DNA of 20,450 nt from Hypsibius dujardini. Lineage: Eukaryota > Tardigrada > Eutardigrada > Parachela > Hypsibiidae. This document shows, piece by piece, positions 18,842-20,450 of this stretch; the first letter of the stretch is position 1, and the number at the start of each line of letters is the position of its first letter. The stretch lies in NCBI GenBank assembly GCA_001579985.1, contig LRSR01001621.1:1-20450 (forward strand). Reading direction: 5' to 3'. A model generated the notes under the pieces. It was not told the origin of the DNA, did not search any database, and saw nothing but the letters and a program-made list of their open reading frames with translations. The translations under genes and the position numbers were made by a program.

Positions 18842-18984
18842 GACGCCACACATCCTCTCCACGTCCCTCTTTTAATCCCATTTCTTTTGCACGTCAGCAG
18901 TTTATGATGATGATTTCACCGCATCAGACTTTCCTCATCATCTCAGTCGCACCCTTTTCACACTTCCATGGCGCACTAAGAAGG
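18842..18984. other. 3' UTR and flank of the secreted-type FKBP gene
   Basis: Pyrimidine-rich sequence follows the TGA. No AATAAA is present; atgatgatg and tcatcatc runs could pair locally. Confidence 0.4.
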
Positions 18985-19153
18985 GATTGATTGGTGACTT
19001 GGTTGATTGATCACCTGGTCGATTGATTGATTGATCACCTGGTCGATTGATTGATTGGTCACTTGGTCACTTGATTGATTGGTGAGTTGGTTGATTGATT
19101 GATTGGTCACTTGGTCACTTGATGGATTGGTGACTTGGTTGATTGATTGATCA
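18985..19153. repeat. (TTGA)n repeats with tggtcacttggt interruptions
   Basis: Tandem gattgattgattgg segments alternate with tcacttggt and tcacctggtc. The reverse-complement form recurs at 19637-19822. Confidence 0.9.
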
Positions 19154-19197
19154 TTGGTTCACTTTAACGGGGATTATTTTTTCTCCTCTCGCACCCA

Positions 19198-19355
19198 GTT
19201 GAAATAATTTGATTGACATCAGCAGAATATTTTTGAATGTACCGGGTGCAGAGGCGCGGAGCTATGAATAATTCTCGGGTGGACGGAACTTGAACGGAAA
19301 CTAAGGATTTCCAATGTTATACACGGCCGGTTCTGCTGAAACAAATTATTTCAAC
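19198..19355. mobile_element. 158-bp inverted-repeat element (MITE-like)
   Basis: The left arm (19198-19227) starts GTTGAAATAATTTG and ends TCAGCAGAA. The right arm (19331-19355) is the reverse complement with a 5-bp difference in length in the middle. No convincing target duplication is visible and no protein is encoded. Confidence 0.65.
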
Positions 19356-19636
19356 TTTGGTCAAGCGAGGAGCATAATTTATTTACGCTTATAATTTCTA
19401 ATAATCTCAGAGTCTTAGAATCTCCTTTAGAAGCCAATAGGCGTAACTATGCATCAGTTCTGAAATATCGCTCGATAAACACACATGGCCACAGTCCTGG
19501 GTGTTTGGCTCAAACTCGGGCCACCCAATTCTGCCTGCGCCCAGGCAATAAGTGGTTCGAACTCTGCCACCCAGTAATCTGGCCACGTAAGTACCTTTGT
19601 TACCGGTCAGGCTCGACCCCCCTCGACCCCCTCGAC
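19356..19636. other. Intergenic, possible short repeat remnant
   Basis: On the minus strand two related stretches, gggtggcagagttcgaacc and gggtggcccgagtttgagcc, lie about 40 bases apart. No full gene is seen. The GTTCGAACC core resembles a tRNA B box, but no tRNA fold was found. Confidence 0.4.
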
Positions 19637-19822
19637 CAATCAATCAAGAGACCAATCAATCAAATGACCAAGTGACCAATCAATCAAGTGACCAACTGAC
19701 CAATCAATCAAATGACCAATCAATCAAGTGACCAATCAATCAAGTGACCAAGTGACTAATCAGTCTAATGACCAATCAATCAAGTGAATGATCAATCAAA
19801 TGACTAAGTGACCAATCAATCA
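19637..19822. repeat. (CAAT)n repeats with gtgacca interruptions
   Basis: The sequence caatcaatcaagtgaccaa is repeated with variants. This is the complement-strand form of the array at 18985-19153. The two therefore form a large interrupted inverted repeat around the MITE-like element. Confidence 0.9.
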
Positions 19823-20104
19823 ACCGTGAGCGATGTTGTGCCTTTTGTGGTCCTTTTTCTTACGTTGTTGTCGACAATCAAACCACAACGCGAAAACCGT
19901 GCATAATTAACCAGAAGATGCCGACGCGGCTGAAAAAAGTTAAAGGGAAGGAAGATCCACCAGAAACATCAGAGAACTTGGACTCGATCGCTTAAACGTT
20001 AAAAGATTAAAAATCAATGAGAGAGAGAGACAAAACATTGGGGATGAAGCACAAAAGGATCAGAAGTGAGAAGGTGAACGGCTAGTCACCAGTGCGACAA
20101 TGCC
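19823..20104 (-). other. Probable 3' UTR and flank of the mind bomb-like gene
   Basis: This lies downstream of the TGA of the minus-strand RING exon. No coding motif is seen. A gagagagagaga run occurs near 20020, and no canonical minus-strand AATAAA was noticed. Confidence 0.35.
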
Positions 20105-20245
20105 TCAGTACAGGAGGATGCGCTTGTCCACGACTTTACGGCAGATTGGACACTCGACGATCCGGTCGCCGCACAGTTGGCAGGTCCCATGACCGCAGAG
20201 GAAGGCCATGTTGCGCATTCGGTCCATACAGACCGGACACATGGC
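20105..20245 (-). CDS. MIB1: Mind bomb-like E3 ubiquitin ligase, last coding exon (C-terminal RING)
   Basis: Read on the minus strand, an AG acceptor (complement of 20246-20247, in cttacag) opens a 47-codon exon ending in TGA at 20105-20107. It encodes a RING-HC finger: CPVC, then CGHGTC, QLC and ECPIC. That is Cys-x2-Cys, Cys-x-His-x3-Cys-x2-Cys and Cys-x2-Cys, followed by [11 protein letters not shown] at the very end. The stretch [14 protein letters not shown] and the RILLY terminus match the last RING of animal MIB1, the ligase that ubiquitinates Delta/Notch ligands. All zinc ligands are intact. The rest of the gene lies beyond the right edge. MIB2 is the main alternative. Confidence 0.88.
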   Translation of the reverse strand, partial: AMCPVCMDRMRNMAFLCGHGTCQLCGDRIVECPICRKVVDKRILLY

Positions 20246-20280
20246 CTGTAAGTGAGAGCAACGAGGTCAAGGGGGATGAT

Positions 20281-20408
20281 CCAACCGGCAGACAGATAGA
20301 CAGACAATCAGTCAGACAGACAATCAGACAGACAGACAGACAATCAATCAGACAGACAGTCAGACAGACAGTCAGACAGACAGGTAGACAGACAGGTAGA
20401 CAGACAGG

Positions 20409-20447
<39 letters not shown>

Positions 20448-20450
20448 TCA
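20281..20450. repeat. (CAGA)n/(CAAT) microsatellite in the mind bomb-like gene's intron
   Basis: The array runs to the window edge. In the sense of the minus-strand gene it reads TCTG, the same sense-strand polarity as the arrays in the FKBP12 and oxidase introns. Confidence 0.92.

Noticed and set aside
19490-19590. tRNA gene or tRNA-derived SINE
   Set aside because: Only B-box-like GTTCGAACC is seen. No cloverleaf, correctly spaced A box, poly-A tail or target duplication was found.

Overview
This is animal nuclear DNA, most likely from an invertebrate. Genes are split by short GT-AG introns, and coding exons alternate with tetranucleotide microsatellites, minisatellites and small transposon remnants. 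There is no operon layout. The last gene has a mind bomb-type RING exon, which points to Metazoa. The lineage cannot be fixed from the window; an ecdysozoan such as a tardigrade is only a guess.

Layout. (1) 1-3663, plus strand: the 3' part of a leucine-rich-repeat (LRR) protein gene. Two exons flank a 2.3-kb intron that carries a pair of inverted 119-bp repeats. (2) About 3990-5625: a decayed protein-kinase gene with recognisable subdomains in several frames. A 340-bp solo LTR is inserted in its C-lobe, and its end runs into the glycine-rich loop of a second kinase domain. (3) 6201-6827: a solo LTR of the same family in the opposite orientation, with a third family member nested inside it; each has its own 4-bp target-site duplication. 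(4) 7.0-8.9 kb: simple and minisatellite repeats, then a 165-bp TAA-flanked MITE. (5) 9198-11125: a five-exon FKBP12-type peptidyl-prolyl isomerase gene with a mitochondrial-looking N-terminal extension. (6) 12523-15144: a five-exon, three-domain multicopper oxidase (MCO) with every copper ligand present. Its C-terminal motifs look like fungal ascorbate-oxidase-type enzymes, and it has an in-frame Pro-Ser-Val repeat linker. (7) 16.1-16.9 kb: a minisatellite of about 21 bp with palindromic parts. (8) 17314-18841: a second FKBP12-type gene whose extension looks like a signal peptide; its first intron holds a 122-bp tandem repeat. (9) 20105-20245, minus strand: the last coding exon of a MIB1-like E3 ligase, convergent with the second FKBP gene.

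The genes do not form an evident pathway. The two FKBP genes are clearly paralogues: two internal exons have identical lengths, and three intron positions and phases are the same. They differ in predicted targeting and in the position of the fourth intron. The most interesting points are the possible horizontal origin of the MCO, the contrasting leaders on the FKBP paralogues, and the nested solo-LTR family with a compensated terminal hairpin. All gene models come from reading the sequence by eye; exon joins were checked only for frame and GT-AG signals.
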